From positions 1,612,001 to 1,676,000 of the forward strand of contig PYIU01000009.1 of the NCBI GenBank assembly GCA_003415625.1: DNA of 64,000 nt. The letters are read 5' to 3'. Positions within the stretch are counted from its first letter, which is position 1, and each line of letters starts with the position of its first letter. The notes beneath the pieces are model-generated. The model was not told where the DNA came from. It saw only the letters and a program-made list of their open reading frames with translations, and did no database searches. This DNA comes from Aquanectria penicillioides. Taxonomy: Eukaryota; Ascomycota; Sordariomycetes; Hypocreales; Nectriaceae. Made by a program: the position numbers and the translations under genes. This document shows positions 23,535 through 36,132 of the stretch, in pieces.

Positions 23535-24783
23535 ACGGCGTTAAGGGAAGCGGCGAATGGAAAAGAATAATGGCTCGGTTCAAAGGGACATACCCCCGAT
23601 TGCGTGTTTATGTTTCTTGAATTACTAGGATTTTTTTTAATCTTCTGACAGAGCATCTTGATCTAGTCAGGAGAGACGCTCGCCGCGTTGTGTATGTTTT
23701 TTTTTATTATACTTGGCACGCTATCTGCTGTAGACATGGTCCCGAGGCCTGAGAGGGAAACGGGCTTATTATACGAAATAGACGGAATCTATTTTTGTGT
23801 CTGGTCAATGTTGCGAGTTCTATTATGCTCTGCGTGTGAAATCATTGGCCTATTCGCGGCTGATGCCCGGCTGTTTCTGTCTTTTCGTCGCCGTGGTGGT
23901 CTTTCAGGCGATAGTAGCTTCCAGCTCTATCTGGAGCTTGGCTAAGTTCAAAGCTCCCCCTTAGCTCCATCGGGTCCATCCGACTCGCCACTCGGCTCAA
24001 GCCGTCATCACCCACCACCGTACGGCGACGGACAACCATGTCATCGTCCTCTTTTCCTCGCGCTATAGCGCCCTCTGCTCGACTCCATCTCCGTCAAAGA
24101 CGGTGTCTCCTAGCCCCCGGTCAGCGTCCCGAGTGTACCTCGGAAGTCGACCCGGAGCATCGGAAGGGTCCGGGCCAGGGGGGGAGAGGAACCGCGGATC
24201 GGAGGTTGAAATGCGAGACAGCTGTCTCGCTCTCCATATATACAAATACATACATACAGCACAACAACGTGTTTTGTGCCCCAGTAAGGTTCTGCGCTTC
24301 ATTCGATGACGATGGCCCGCAGGAGGACTGGATAGATGCGGAAGTTGGGGGTTTGGTTTCCCCCTCTCTCCTCCTCTACCCCCCTTTGAGGGGAGATGAT
24401 GGTCCATGGCATGAGTGGTGGTGCTATTTTCCAGCCATCATGTGTGATGTCTGATGTGTGTGATGTGTGCTCTGCGCATTCTCCGGTGGTCATTTGCCAT
24501 GGCCGTTTGGGCAACCTAGTTGAGTTGGGGTTCTCCTCAAACAATCTATTTGCAGGTATGGCTCAAGGTTGGGGGCTTTGACAAGGGGAAACACAACACC
24601 AGAGCCAAGGGGGAAGGGGCCACATGTAGGCATGGACTGATTTATTAGTATTTCCCCGCGTCATCTCGCGATTTCCCCCAGACATCTAGGGGTGCAGCGT
24701 GGCGGCGGGGTTCTTCGCACATCATGTACTGCCTGGTACTTGAGTCGATGTATCTATCTAAGGTAGGTATGTAGGCATGGTCG
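23535..24783. other. Intergenic region between convergent genes
   Basis: The 3' flanks of the citrate carrier (plus) and the WD40 gene (minus) meet here. No coding frame with support is present; the stretch contains T-runs and AT-rich patches after 23580 that suit 3' untranslated sequence. Confidence 0.6.
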
Positions 24784-27700
24784 TCAGTCGAGCAACCCCA
24801 CTGGCAGCTCTTCATATTCAAACCCCCAATCTTCTTCAATATTCAACAAGGCACCTTCATCGACCAGCTGCGCCATCTCCCACGCAGGAATCTCCCGCAC
24901 GTCAAGGTCCTCCTGCTGGTTTGTGTCGTGGACAGCCTGGAGCCGCGCGTCTGGGGCCCCCGGATTCTTAACCCTGCGAATACATCGACGCCGGCTGCCA
25001 CGGCTGGCAATCTCACTGGCCTGCTGATGACGCTCAAAGTCGGCAAGGAGTGGGAGGCTTGGGTCGTCGTTGAGGTGGGCGTCCCGCCGAAAGAGGCCCG
25101 TTGCAAGGTAGTGTGGTCCCTGTACGGCCCCGATGACGGGGTTGCCGGTAAGGGTAAGCTGATGGGAGTCGAGGTAGGCTCGGCGGGAGTAATAGGCGAT
25201 GTCGGAATCCGAGTCGCCTCCGCCATCCCCTGTCATGTCATCCGAGTCGGCGTCCGGTGGATCAGGCTCCCGGTGCGGAATCAAGGGCCGAGGCCGACGA
25301 ACCCGACGGGTTGTTCCGGGCAGCGTGATAAAATGCGATTCCAACTCATCCCTCTCGTCCATGGACAGGATGAATAGGCGACCAGTGGCGTCGCCAACTG
25401 CTAGCTTCGACCGATCAGGAGAGAAGGCGCCAAACGAGATGGGCCCCGGAGCTTCAACGAGGTTGCGAACCAGGGGCTTCTGCTTGTTGCGAACGTTCCA
25501 GATTTTGACGATGCCATCGCTAGACCCTGTGTAGAACCGATCCGGCGACGAGCCCCAAGCTGTAAATTTAACGCCTGTATCCTCCCTCTCGCGGTCCTCG
25601 TAGAACTCTTCTAGAGGGTATCCGTGCTTTAAAATATGTATAGGCTTATCTCCTTGTGCCGTATCCCAGACGTAGACCTTGCCGTCGGTGCATGCTGCCG
25701 TAATGTATGCGTGGCGGATCGAGTTGGGCTTGAATGTTAATTCATTGATGTCTGATGCAAAGCAATCGAGTGTTTGACATTGGCTATACGCTCCGTCCTG
25801 GTGCTGTCTATCTTGCTGGAATATGTGAATTTGAGTTCGCACCCCGTGGTGGATTGTGTTGCTGCATGGGGTTGTTGCGACGATGAATCGTGGCAGCGTT
25901 GGGTGCCAGGCGACCTCAAAGACGTTTGCTGTTGCTGCCGTCATGACAGGCACACGTCGACCTAGTTCTGTATCCCACAATGTAATTTCCCCAGAGTTCC
26001 TCTTGTCCTCCGGAATATCTTGGTCATCACCGCTGGTGCTTCGAGGGAGTATCCGACCAGAAGTAAGTGGCTAGTCAACTCTAAGAGACCCCATTGCACA
26101 GTTGCTGGAAAATAGCCCCATTTTTCTGTGTCATCTGCGTCAGTACGCGAGCATGAGAAGCTGTGATAAGAACTCTCTGCGATATTGGCCTGATCAACAG
26201 TATAAACTCGAACAGCTTGGCTGGTGGCATCGGCCGCTGTCGCGACGCGACCGGTTCTATCCTTGGCGGCGGCGACGAAATTCACGTTGCCCGTATGCTG
26301 CCAAGTTGCCAAACACTGCATATGCTGGCCATCATGATCAACCTTCCAAACCTTGACAGTTTTATCAAAACTTGATGTAAAGGCAAGATCGAGGACTTCA
26401 TCATAGTCCGAGGAGACCACCGATGAATAGAGCCAAGGGTCCTGGCTGCGACGCATGGCCTCTGTCGAGTTCTCCCCCTTTTCCACCCGTGGTCTGAGTA
26501 TCCGATGGTCGGGAAAGGCTCGAAGGGCTCCCTCCTTGGTCGAGCACAATATTAGGTTTCCAGGCTTGTTGTATTGTTGGTTGTGAGTATCCGAATGGGC
26601 TGTTGTCCCACAGACGAGACCCGAGTCTGATACCCACGACCCAGCTGTAATGTCTCCAGCACAGTTTGTAAATTCTGCAATGATTCGCAATCCGTCCTCG
26701 CGAGTCTTTGTAAGCTCGTTCTGAAAGTTGACAAGCCGTCTCGTACGTCCAAACCCGATATTTCCCTCCATCTCCCGAGCGAGAAGCAATGAGGGAACTC
26801 GGCTCGTTCTTATGGCCTGATCCTTTTGATCATTGACATCTCGGCTGATTGATAGAATGCGCAGGTCATCTAGTGGAGCAGCTTTCCCCAATAGCAAATC
26901 TGTTGAAAAGTTGCGCATATCCTGCAATGTTCGACCCTTGAGTCGTTTTACTATCATCAAGGGGACATCAAATACGCAGAATCGCCGAGCAAGGGCTTCC
27001 AATGTGGCGGGGACATCATGGTCTTCGTTTTCAGAGAGGCAGCGCGCGATTTGGGCGACTTCATCTGAGGTAACGTCTACGTGGTAGACGGTTGGTTGTG
27101 ACGTTATCGCTTCACGTGGCGCACGAATCAGATGCCGCGACCCTTTAGCTATGGCATCGCGTTCTGCAGCTGTCAAGTATGGGCGGCTTTTTAGGTAAAA
27201 GAACTCCTTTGTTGACTGCAGTTCTTTCCGTTGGGTCCTTAGCCTGTACGGTATGCGTCCGGTATTCGGTAGCTCGGGGGGCTCTTTGATTTGGGGAGGG
27301 GGCCCTTTGTTCGTGGTACCGACGGTCTGCTTAGGCTTAGGATTAGGTCTTACGGCTTTTGATTCCTCCTGCCATCGACTCCAGGTGTGTTCGAAAGGCG
27401 ATTCAGTAGCCGGTGACTCGGTCGAAGGCGTTGCGGATTCATCTGAGATGTGATATTGCTTCACTAGTTAGCCCCTAACCTATGTATCATCTCTATTGTG
27501 GTATTTACCTCAAGCGCTGCCAGTCTCGTGACCTCATTGCGTGCTCGCGCCGCGATCACAGCCTCGTCCTGGGGGGTCAAAAACCCGTTTGTTTCGTCGA
27601 GTCGCGTTCGGAACCTTGCGTTTCTAGCGAGAGTCGTGACTGTCTGTACCCTTAATGTTAGCCCTTGCAGCCTCCAATCGATTTGAGTCCCCGCGGATAC

Positions 27701-27997
27701 CTGAATTGCAATGTCGTCCACGCGGTAAACACCTTCGGGAAGTGACTTTATCACTTCACTGACGTGTGGGAGTACCTGTTCCTGTAGGCACTCCTTGAGA
27801 CTGCGCCGACACGCGATGGCATCCTCGACGCGCCTCCGCTTCAGCGGAGGCTCTTCCTGTGGGACTGGAAGCAGTTGGAGAGGCGCAGGCGGATAAACAA
27901 GCGTGGAGGTCGGGTCGACGTATGGCCTAGTCGAAGTCGCTGTAAGGCCAAGGCTCATGGGGAAGGTTGCGCTGAGGGAGGAAGATGCGAAGACCAT
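24784..27997 (-). CDS. Large WD40-repeat protein, possibly DIM-9/Raf1-like, frameshifted
   Basis: Encodes about 1054 residues from exons 27997-27509 and 27458-24784. The start is the in-frame ATG at 27997; 27958 is an alternative. The N-terminus has a basic cluster (PPLKRRRVEDA) that could be a nuclear signal. The middle is helical and charged (YFLK-like FFYLKSRPYLTAAERDAIAKG). The C-terminal 600 residues hold WD40-like blades: FDKTVKVWKVD, ITLWDTELGRR, DGKVYVWDTAQG and SDGIVKIWNV. The tail is acidic. The frame breaks at the G3 run 26045-26047 inside a blade; one extra base joins two long coding frames seamlessly. The layout resembles Raf1/Dos1/DIM-9 proteins, WD40 subunits of CUL4 complexes in heterochromatin formation, but I assign that with low confidence. 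GC content is lower than in neighbouring genes. Confidence 0.8.
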
Positions 27998-28595
27998 CCC
28001 CAGAGGAGAGCCTCGTGAATAGGAGAGGTCGGTATTGGACAGGACGGAGGTTATACTTAGCACATGGCCCCATTGCACTATGTTGAAGTGGGCTATATGT
28101 TTTTAGAAGGCCTTAGAAGGTTGCTATTGAGAGGGGTGGGCACGGAAAAAAGTTTTTAAGCCCGAACATAGCCTTTTTAAATTTGTTATAAGCCTTGGAA
28201 GATTAAGTATAAGCTGATTTGACTATTTATCAAAACTGAGGTTTACAATTAAAGAAAAATATAAATAAGTTTTTTTTATAAAAAAAACCCATATAGTAAT
28301 TGCCTAATATGGTTAGCGTGGCTTTAAACAATATGTTTTTAGTATGTGGTTATAGTTGTTTATGTTATATTTTACTTAGGTACCACCATTAATGTATTGA
28401 AATAATCAGACTTTACAGTATTGGCATGCTGCATTTGCTATTGAAGAAAACCGAAACAGTTAGAACTATTATCACATGTCATCATTTAAAATAGCCAGGT
28501 GGCTTGGTTATCTTGAATACAATCGCAACACTCCACGCATAGACTCCAACGCCTAATAGAGAAATATGTCAAAGCTTTCTCTAAACCCTCTAGTT
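27998..28595. other. AT-rich spacer upstream of the WD40 gene
   Basis: Contains the promoter side of the WD40 gene and the 3' end region of the acyl-CoA synthetase gene, both minus strand. From about 28080 to 28500 the DNA is clearly AT-rich with T- and A-runs and no open frames. It could be a mutated old repeat or simply AT-rich regulatory DNA; no terminal repeats are seen. Confidence 0.5.
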
Positions 28596-30828
28596 TTACA
28601 ACTTGCTCTTGTTTGATTCCTCAGTAGCAAGCTCTTCATACATGCGATCAATATGCCCTCGGAATGCCTTGGCTGCTTGGGGACGCTTGAGCTTAAGCCT
28701 GTCTCTTCAGTTAGCTATGCCTTCATCATATGCGTAATAAGGATATAAACGTACGTTGGGGTTATAAGTCCGTTGTCAATAGTAAACGGATCGATATCAA
28801 GGTGAACATTGCGCACTTTCTCAAAGCTATTAAACTTGTGCTTGCGAGCAATGGTATCGAGAGTCTTGATAAACTTTTGTTTGACCTGAGGGTGGTTTGC
28901 TGCAGCCTTGACAGCGGCAACGTCACTAGCTGTGAGATCCTCCTGAAGGATCTTACCAGCGAAGGGAGCAAAGTGCTCCACGTCGATGCCAAAAATGCCA
29001 ACAAGAGAAGCTTGAGTGCCATCGCCATGGACGTATGCCATGTTAACAAGGTTGGTACTTCCCAAGTACACGTTCTCGATACGCTCAGGAGAAATGTACT
29101 CGCCTTGTGCGAGTTTAAGAACGTTCTTCTTGCGGTCAATGATCTTGAAGCGACCCATCTTGTCAATCTCGCCAATGTCTCCGCTGTGGAACCACCCGTC
29201 TGCCTCGAGTGACTTGTTAGTCTCCTCCTCATTCTTGTAATATTCACGGAAGATAGCGGGACCACGAAGAAGAATCTCGCCACGTGGGTTAGGCTTGTCG
29301 TCAACCGAGTAGTCAAACTCGGGGACCGACTCGAGACACAGCTCCATGCAGGCCATAGGCCCACCAATGTTGCCCAAGCTGAAATCGCCTCGGGCCTGAA
29401 TGGCACCCACCGCATAGGTCTCGGTCATGCCAAATCCTTGGGCAAAATGATTGCCAAAGGCGGCTCGGAGGAAATCCTGAACATCCGGATCGAGCTGAGC
29501 ACTCCCGCTAACCATGCTGTGCGCCTTCTGCAGGCCAACGGCGGCCTTGACCTTGGGGGTCCAGATCCTATCGTACAAAAAATGGGTGTTGGAGGCCTTG
29601 CCGGGAGCGGCTCGCATATTGGCTTTCTTGGTGTTGATGATGTGTCTCGACAGAGAACCCTTGGCACCGTCCGCTTTGATAGTGGCTGTCTGAATGGCCG
29701 AACTGAAACGGTTGAATAGACGAGGCACGGAAATGAAGCCGGTAGGCTGAAGGATCTTCATGTCATCCACCAAGCCTAGCATATCTCCTCTGAAGTATCC
29801 AACGGCGGAACCCTCAGTTAGGGCAATCTGATCGATGAGTCTTCCGTAGATGTGGGCCGCGGGCAGGTACGATATGTGAACATCATTATGGGCGATATTA
29901 CCGTTAATTCGACCGGCGGAAATAGCAGAGACCGCACTGCGATGAGTGATGACGACACCCTTGGGCGGTCCTGTGGTGCCTGAGGTGTAATTGATGGTCG
30001 TGATGTCGTCGGGCCCTGGAGGTCGCACCGGCCGTCCTGACCTGGCACCAATTTCCTCAACTTGGGACATGGAGTAAATCTGGATACCATGCTGAGAGGC
30101 AATTTGGTTCAAGACGGTGGCCTTGGTGTGAGAGGCCAATTCGCCATGGTCAAGAGGGTCGAGGGAGATGATCAACTTGAGTCCGGGCAGGCGAGGAGAC
30201 ATCTTCAGGAGGGTTGGGATATGGGGCAGCGAACAGGCGACGCAGGCGACTTCGGCATGGTTTATGATGTATTCGGTGGCGTCAGGCCCAAGGGTTTCGT
30301 ACAGGGAGACGGAGAAGAGAGATTGCGCAGCGAGAGCGAGATCTAGATGTCGGGGCTCAATGTGAGATTTGGTCAAGATTGGCGGGGTATGGCTTACGTA
30401 CCAGTGATCTGCCATTCAGCGCGATTCTGCGACCACAGACCAATGCCATACTTGTCGGGAGCGTAATCGATGAGCTTGTGAATCTCGACAATGCCAGCGC
30501 CCAGGTTCTTCCTCCGAACATCGACCTCGGCGTAGGTCAACCAGTCGAACTTGTCCTCCCAGGTCTGGGTTGTGGGGTTCCAATGGCGGGTTCCAAGGGC
30601 TCTGGAGGTGGGCCACTTGCGCGTGCTCTCGTCGAATAGGTCGTGGGTTGTCTGGAGCTCAGGGTCGAAGGTGGCCAGCAATGGCTCGTCGCGGACGGCC
30701 CAGTGGCGATAGACGGCGGTGCGGTTTGGACGTTCGGATCCGGGGATGGGGAGGCCGTAAGGGCTGCCGGGTGGAGGAAGAGTGGATAGCCTCTTGAGGT
30801 AGGCAGCGGCGTCTTTGTCGGGGGCCAT
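28596..30828 (-). CDS. Long-chain acyl-CoA synthetase with peroxisomal PTS1
   Basis: Activates fatty acids to acyl-CoA through an acyl-adenylate (ANL superfamily). Exons 30828-30402, 30342-28755 and 28698-28596 give 705 residues, normal for fungal long-chain synthetases. The AMP-binding P-loop YTSGTTGPPKGV is at about residues 261-272. Further family motifs are QGFGMTETYAVG, the GWFHSGDIGEID hinge region and RFKIIDRKKNVLKLAQGEYI, the fatty-acyl-CoA synthetase signature. The last three codons, in a short 3' exon after a 56-nt intron, read Ser-Lys-Leu, a canonical type 1 peroxisomal targeting signal. It therefore most likely feeds peroxisomal beta-oxidation. No membrane segment is obvious. The frame is intact. 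Confidence 0.95.
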
Positions 30829-33800
30829 GGTTGGAGCTGCCCTGGTGAGCGGCGACAGAGCGGGGATTGTGCAGCGCGTTTAATCAGGGCGTGGGGAAGG
30901 TTGCTTGGGGTCCCGATTCGCTGGGACTGGCACAACCAACACGAACTAAACAGTGATGGGCGGCGAGGAGCCGTGGTGCACTGGAGCTGGCGAGAGGGGG
31001 GAGCCTCGAGCTTCGTCACGAAGAGGGACAAGAGATGATGGTGGAGGAGGAGGAAAAGGAACTGGGACACCTAGGGGGGGGAGGGAGCAACGACTACAGG
31101 CAGGACAGAAGAGAGCGAGACGAGGCGCGAAAGGGTAGGTTTTTGACTTGGCTGCTGGCTTGCATAGCGGCGCACGGCGTTGCATGGGGGACAGGTAGAG
31201 CTTCGACGTAGTGAGGACCGAGGCGACCCCGTGCCTCGGCAGCCCCAGATTTGTTGGCGTCAGTAGCGTCACTGCCGTACGTCTGGGGCCGCCACATGGG
31301 GGAATTTGGGCGGATGGCGATGTGCGGATTGGCTAGACTCAGTCCGGACGGAACGGGGAGGACGGGGGCGATGGGGGCGACGGGGATGGGGCCCCTTTTC
31401 GGTGAGGGTGAGCCGAGGCCGTGATGCCATGAAGCACTGCTGGGGGTGGTGGAGAGGGCGCGGAGATGGAAATGAGGGATTCGGACGTTGATCTGAAAGG
31501 CTGCTTTACTATACTGGGGGGGATGAGCCGAGGAGACCCACGAGCCAGCGTTGGCGGGCGGTGTTGCATGTTTTTGGGGTCGCACGGGGCGTGCGGCAGG
31601 TCGCTGAGGGCGCTTCCAAGCTCAAGGCGTTGCAGCTGAAAGAACCATGAGCGCTGCGAGCCTAATAGAGGCAATACAGTCCGCTTGGAGAAGCCAAAGG
31701 GCGGTCTTGTGAGTCGAGAGGGCTGCAAGCCAAGAAGTCCATGGAGATGCGATGCGGGGTCAATCCCCTGCTGGGTTGGCGGCCCCAGGTCTTTTGATCT
31801 CGGTTCGATTCAGAAGCGGTGGAGTGCTTTGTGGGTTGTTTTTGTTTTCCCCGAATGCGATGGGATGCCATGAATCCAGCGCGACGCAGTTCCGCGCAAA
31901 TGCTGTGCGATGCTGTTTTCGATGCTTGCGTAGCCTCCAAGAGTCTCAAGTCCAAATGCTGACATGTGGGCTGCCTCGAATTATGCTGGCGATTCTCATG
32001 TACTGTAAGCCGGCAGGCTTCATGCCAAGATCCAGACAGAACCAAGTTTTCCTCCCATCTAAGTGGTGGTGATCCTTCATGTACAAGTGACTGCCATGAC
32101 AGCCTAGCCCTCTGACCTACGCTACGGGCGCTAGTCCCTGCTGCACCCCCAGAGTGGAGTTTGGGATTCCCCCAGACAGCCGCTGCCTCCAATCCCATTC
32201 GGCGGGAATGGAATTTAGAATCTGACCAACCCACTGTGCCGTCCATCACTCACGCGCGCGCTGTCGTTTGCTCTTAACTCCACGCCTAGTCCGGATTCCC
32301 GATTCTCGGATGCCCTTCGGTTGCATGTGAAGATGCTCAAGCCTTCACTCGCCGGACCAGTTCTTGGTTGCCCTCATCGTCATATGGTCCTCCCCCGCTT
32401 TCTTTTCGTTTTTTTTCTCCGTGGCCGTTGCTGTCGGGCCTCAAGTGGCAACCGAGCACCCGGTCAGGGCGAGGGTGGCATGACGTCTGATTCTTGATTT
32501 CCCCCAGAATCTCCAAACATGCGACCACACCCACCCTGCCAGACCTACCAGCTAACCTATTTTTTTTCTGGTCTGGACGAGTTACCCAAGTCTTGCATGT
32601 GCGCATCCGTCGTCTCGTCCTCCATGCTGCAATCTTATCAGCCTGATCGATAACTCACCCCAGTCAATGGCCTTGTCATGACCTCCAAGATTCAGCAAAA
32701 AACAACAACAACAACCGATCATCCTCCCTTCAACTCCTACTCTGCTTTTTTTATTTTTTATTTTTTATTTATTTAAAAAGTATTCTTTGTCATTTGCTTT
32801 CCTTTTCCTGTTGTCTTCTTTGCTTATTCGCTTCTCCTACCGAATACGATCTCATGCTCCTCAAATCGATAATCCCTCGACCTGCTTCAATCGCTGAGGT
32901 GACTGAAACCCCTTCTGCCTCACTGACTTATTAGATTTTGTATGTGGGTGCATCCAACTGCTCACAGCACAGCGGAATTAACAATGTACCGTTTACAAAG
33001 TACCCAACCGAAACGCGCTCGCGTGCAAGCCCTTTATGCAGGTTGATGGTCCATCAATCTGTCAGATGCATGAAGTCAATATTGTCGCAATTTAACCGAC
33101 GACCTTTGTTTTTATTTCTGTGCAACATTGAATTTCTTATTCCTCTTGGGTCGCGCTCCCTTTTTCTAACCCTGCTTGTGGGTCACTATATTCGATGCGA
33201 TGTAATGCTATGCAAAATTGTCCTCCTTGATCAGGGTCCGACGAATGGAATGTTACTTTAATTGAGTGCTGCGCTAGACTGACGGAACAAGCACACTATA
33301 GGCCCGGTTTGTCGAAATCACTCCTATCGTGGCATCCAATACCGTCGTAGCATCCCTCATCGAAGTCGATGACTCAAGGACTCAAGACAACTTGCGAGTG
33401 CGAGTGCCAGCCGGCCACGCTTCCAGCGTTTGGTTGCTGGGGCGAGTCGGCCGCCCCTACAACTTTCTCAAATATCGGGGCTGCGGTTGGCTGGTTTGTT
33501 TGTTCCACGCGCAGGTGACCAACATGGCCCACGGATGTGTTTCTCATTCTCGGTGCTCGACGTAGTCACGTTTGGGTTTATTCTGGTACATAGTAGATCG
33601 CGGCACAAACATTGGCTTGCATGGGCCCAGCGAGCCAACCTCAGCGCACCGCGAAGCGGATCCTTCGTCGAGCCAAGGCCAACCAGACACATGACAGGCA
33701 AACAAGCCGCCGCACCCAAGAAGGGAAGAAAAATAAAAAGAAAAAGAAAAAGAAAAAGAAAACAGGTCGTGGACTCGGATATTTGCTGGTAGACGAGCAT

Positions 33801-35489
33801 GATGGGATCGGTCATCCTTAGCGACGGCATGTGCAACATTATTGGCTTAGTCGCACTCACTTTTCCGTTTAGCTATATCGCTGGTTCCATGATCTGAACG
33901 AAGTGAATACCAGCGCCAGTCAGTCAGTCCTTGGGTCAAGAGCGAGCTCCAGGACAATCCATCCTGTGCAAGTCCTCCGCCAATCTCCCGTGGCAGCACT
34001 TGACACACTGCGCGCCGTGACATGGTCTGGGATCCTCAAATGGATCATCGACCTCTTGGGGGGCCCATGGCCCGGCTCCACGGCAGAGGAAGGCCCGTTT
34101 GAGGGTCCCAGCTCCAGTGGTTGGCAGCCAACTCACCCAACGCTGCAGAACCAACGGATCACGGAGCTCGTGGGTGACGGGGATGTCCACGTTAGGGCCA
34201 GGATGCGAAGCATGTGCTCGTAAAACAAAACACCCGCTCCACCGCTATCCGTTTGCTCCTCGCGCCTCACGGCCGTGGCCCACGTTCACGGGCCTTTACA
34301 AACCTTGGTTTTATTTCCCTCCCCTTTACTCGCTCTATCTGCAGTAATCTATCTCAAGTTGTTAAAGCTAAAAACAAAAAACGGAGCGGGTGACGGTGAC
34401 AGTGATAGTGGCAGAGCTACTTTGCTGGTGAAGAAACCCATCCCTCGTGCGCTCGGTCGTCGACGCAAGTTCGGCATTGATGCGGCTCGTCGGTGCGGCT
34501 GCAGCCATGACATGGCAATTGGCCGGGCTATTTCACGCCCGCCGCCCTGGCGCCCGTTTACGGCGCACATCCTCATATGCCACCGAACTCGCCATTCCGC
34601 CTCGTTTGCTCGCGCTCCGTTTTGAATGGCACTTTGTCCGTTGGGATGGGTGGCCGGCCCCTCGCCCCGTCCACCTATCCACCCCCATCTCATTAGAGTG
34701 GAATAAAAATAGGGAGACCCGGACATGCGAAAAATAAAAGGCCCGCGCAAATGGCCGTCCCAGCGGCCATGATTTGCCCCCCTCCAAAAAGCCCCAAACG
34801 GCCCGCGCATTGACGACGAGGTCCCGCCCCTGAGCAAGGCCCGTTTCACATTGAGGTGCCCGTCTCAGGCGGGCATCAACAGTCAAGACACGATACGCCG
34901 GCGCTCGTCAGAATAATGCTTCCTCAGGGCGATAGTATCGTCATGTCGCGCCCCTGCCCTTGCGCAAATGCCCATGATCGACGTTCCTCTGTGCCTAAAA
35001 ACGGCATCATTTTAGAGTCTTCCTGGGCCTTGCCAGGGCTGCTCCGGCCACTCCTTGCTGGGACCCATCCTCACCTCACGCTCACCTGTTCTGCAGCCCG
35101 CCTCTCCCTTGGGATACGGCCCAAAAAACGCCTGCCCCGAGGACCCAAGACCACCACCCCCACATCGCCCGGGAGTTGTCTCTGCCTGCCGGCCCTAGGA
35201 TTTTTTGTTATATAGATTCCCACGTTTCCGTTTCTTCCGAGATCCTTCCTTTCTTCCTGGGCTGAGCGCCAAATCCAGAGACTTTGTGTGTTTGTTTGTC
35301 TGTGTGCTTCGCTCGCTCACTCCTGTTGTTTTGGCCTTTTAACTTGTCCATCGCTTTGCCTGTCACACACACACACACACACACACCCGCGCGCCTGGTG
35401 GTATTCTGGTTTCTCTCCTCGACGTCAATATTCCTACACACTTTACCGACCGGCCCGTTGCCTCGTATCACCTTATACATTTGCCCATC
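30829..35489. other. Long intergenic region between divergent genes
   Basis: No gene supported. It separates the 5' ends of the acyl-CoA synthetase (minus) and the MARVEL-type protein (plus). Features are A/T-rich patches near 32.7-33.2 kb, an A/G tract of AAAAAG units at about 33728-33762 and a CA microsatellite close to the downstream gene. Open frames here lack motifs and coding bias. Confidence 0.55.
35364..35387. repeat. (CA)n microsatellite in upstream leader
   Basis: Uninterrupted CA dinucleotide tract about 100 bases upstream of the MARVEL-type gene, inside a pyrimidine-rich leader, so probably in its promoter or 5' untranslated region. Confidence 0.9.
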
Positions 35490-36132
35490 ATGCCGTTGAC
35501 TCGTGGCGCCGTTTCTATTCTTCGAGGGCTGCAGGTCGCACTGGCCGTGACGAGCATTGGTCTTAGCGCATATGGTGAGTTAATCTCGAGTTTTGGGCCG
35601 TCTGAAAAATCTCGCCATGACCCACAAGTCTGTTCGCGTATATGAAAGATATGGGGTGATTTGATGATGATGGTGAAGATGGTTGCCCAAGGGGTTGGTT
35701 GTGTTGGTCGTTGAGCCTCACTTTACTGACATGTGAGGTTGTGTAGTTGTGCACTGGTTCATGATGGCCAGCCGAACTGCTACGCCGGCAGCGTTCAGCT
35801 TCCTCATCTTCACTTCCGTGTTCTCCATTCTTTCTGTCGTTTACCTCGAGGTGGTGCCTCGCTTTGCGCCGCGACTCTCCCAATCTTACATCTCTATCGC
35901 CATCGAGATGATCAACACTGCCTTTTACTTTGGCGGCTTTATTGCCCTCGCCGTCTTCATCGGCTCGCTGAAATTCTGCCGTGGAGCCGTCTGCAGCTCC
36001 GGCCGGGCCGACGCCGTCATTGCCGCCGCTCAGTTCACGGCCTGGATCGCCACCACCATCCTCATGGCCAGAGATATGTTCATCAGGGGCGCCAAGGCCC
36101 CCAAGGATATCAGCGAGATGCGACAGGCATGA
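35490..36132 (+). CDS. Four-helix MARVEL-type membrane protein
   Basis: Exons 35490-35574 and 35747-36132 encode 156 residues. Four hydrophobic helices are visible: LQVALAVTSIGLSAYVVHWF, SFLIFTSVFSILSVVYLEVV, ISIAIEMINTAFYFGGFIAL...FIGSL, and ADAVIAAAQFTAWIATTILMA. Short charged loops separate them, and a polar tail follows (FIRGAKAPKDISEMRQA). Size and topology fit the fungal MARVEL/Nce102-like family of plasma-membrane proteins, which organise eisosome-type domains or non-classical export. I do not see a feature that picks out a specific member. The ATG follows CCATC and a CT-rich leader; the 172-nt intron starts GTGAGT. Confidence 0.85.

Noticed and set aside
31801..31830. GGTTCGATTC resembling a tRNA B box
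   Set aside because: No matching A box, acceptor stem or anticodon arm can be folded around it.
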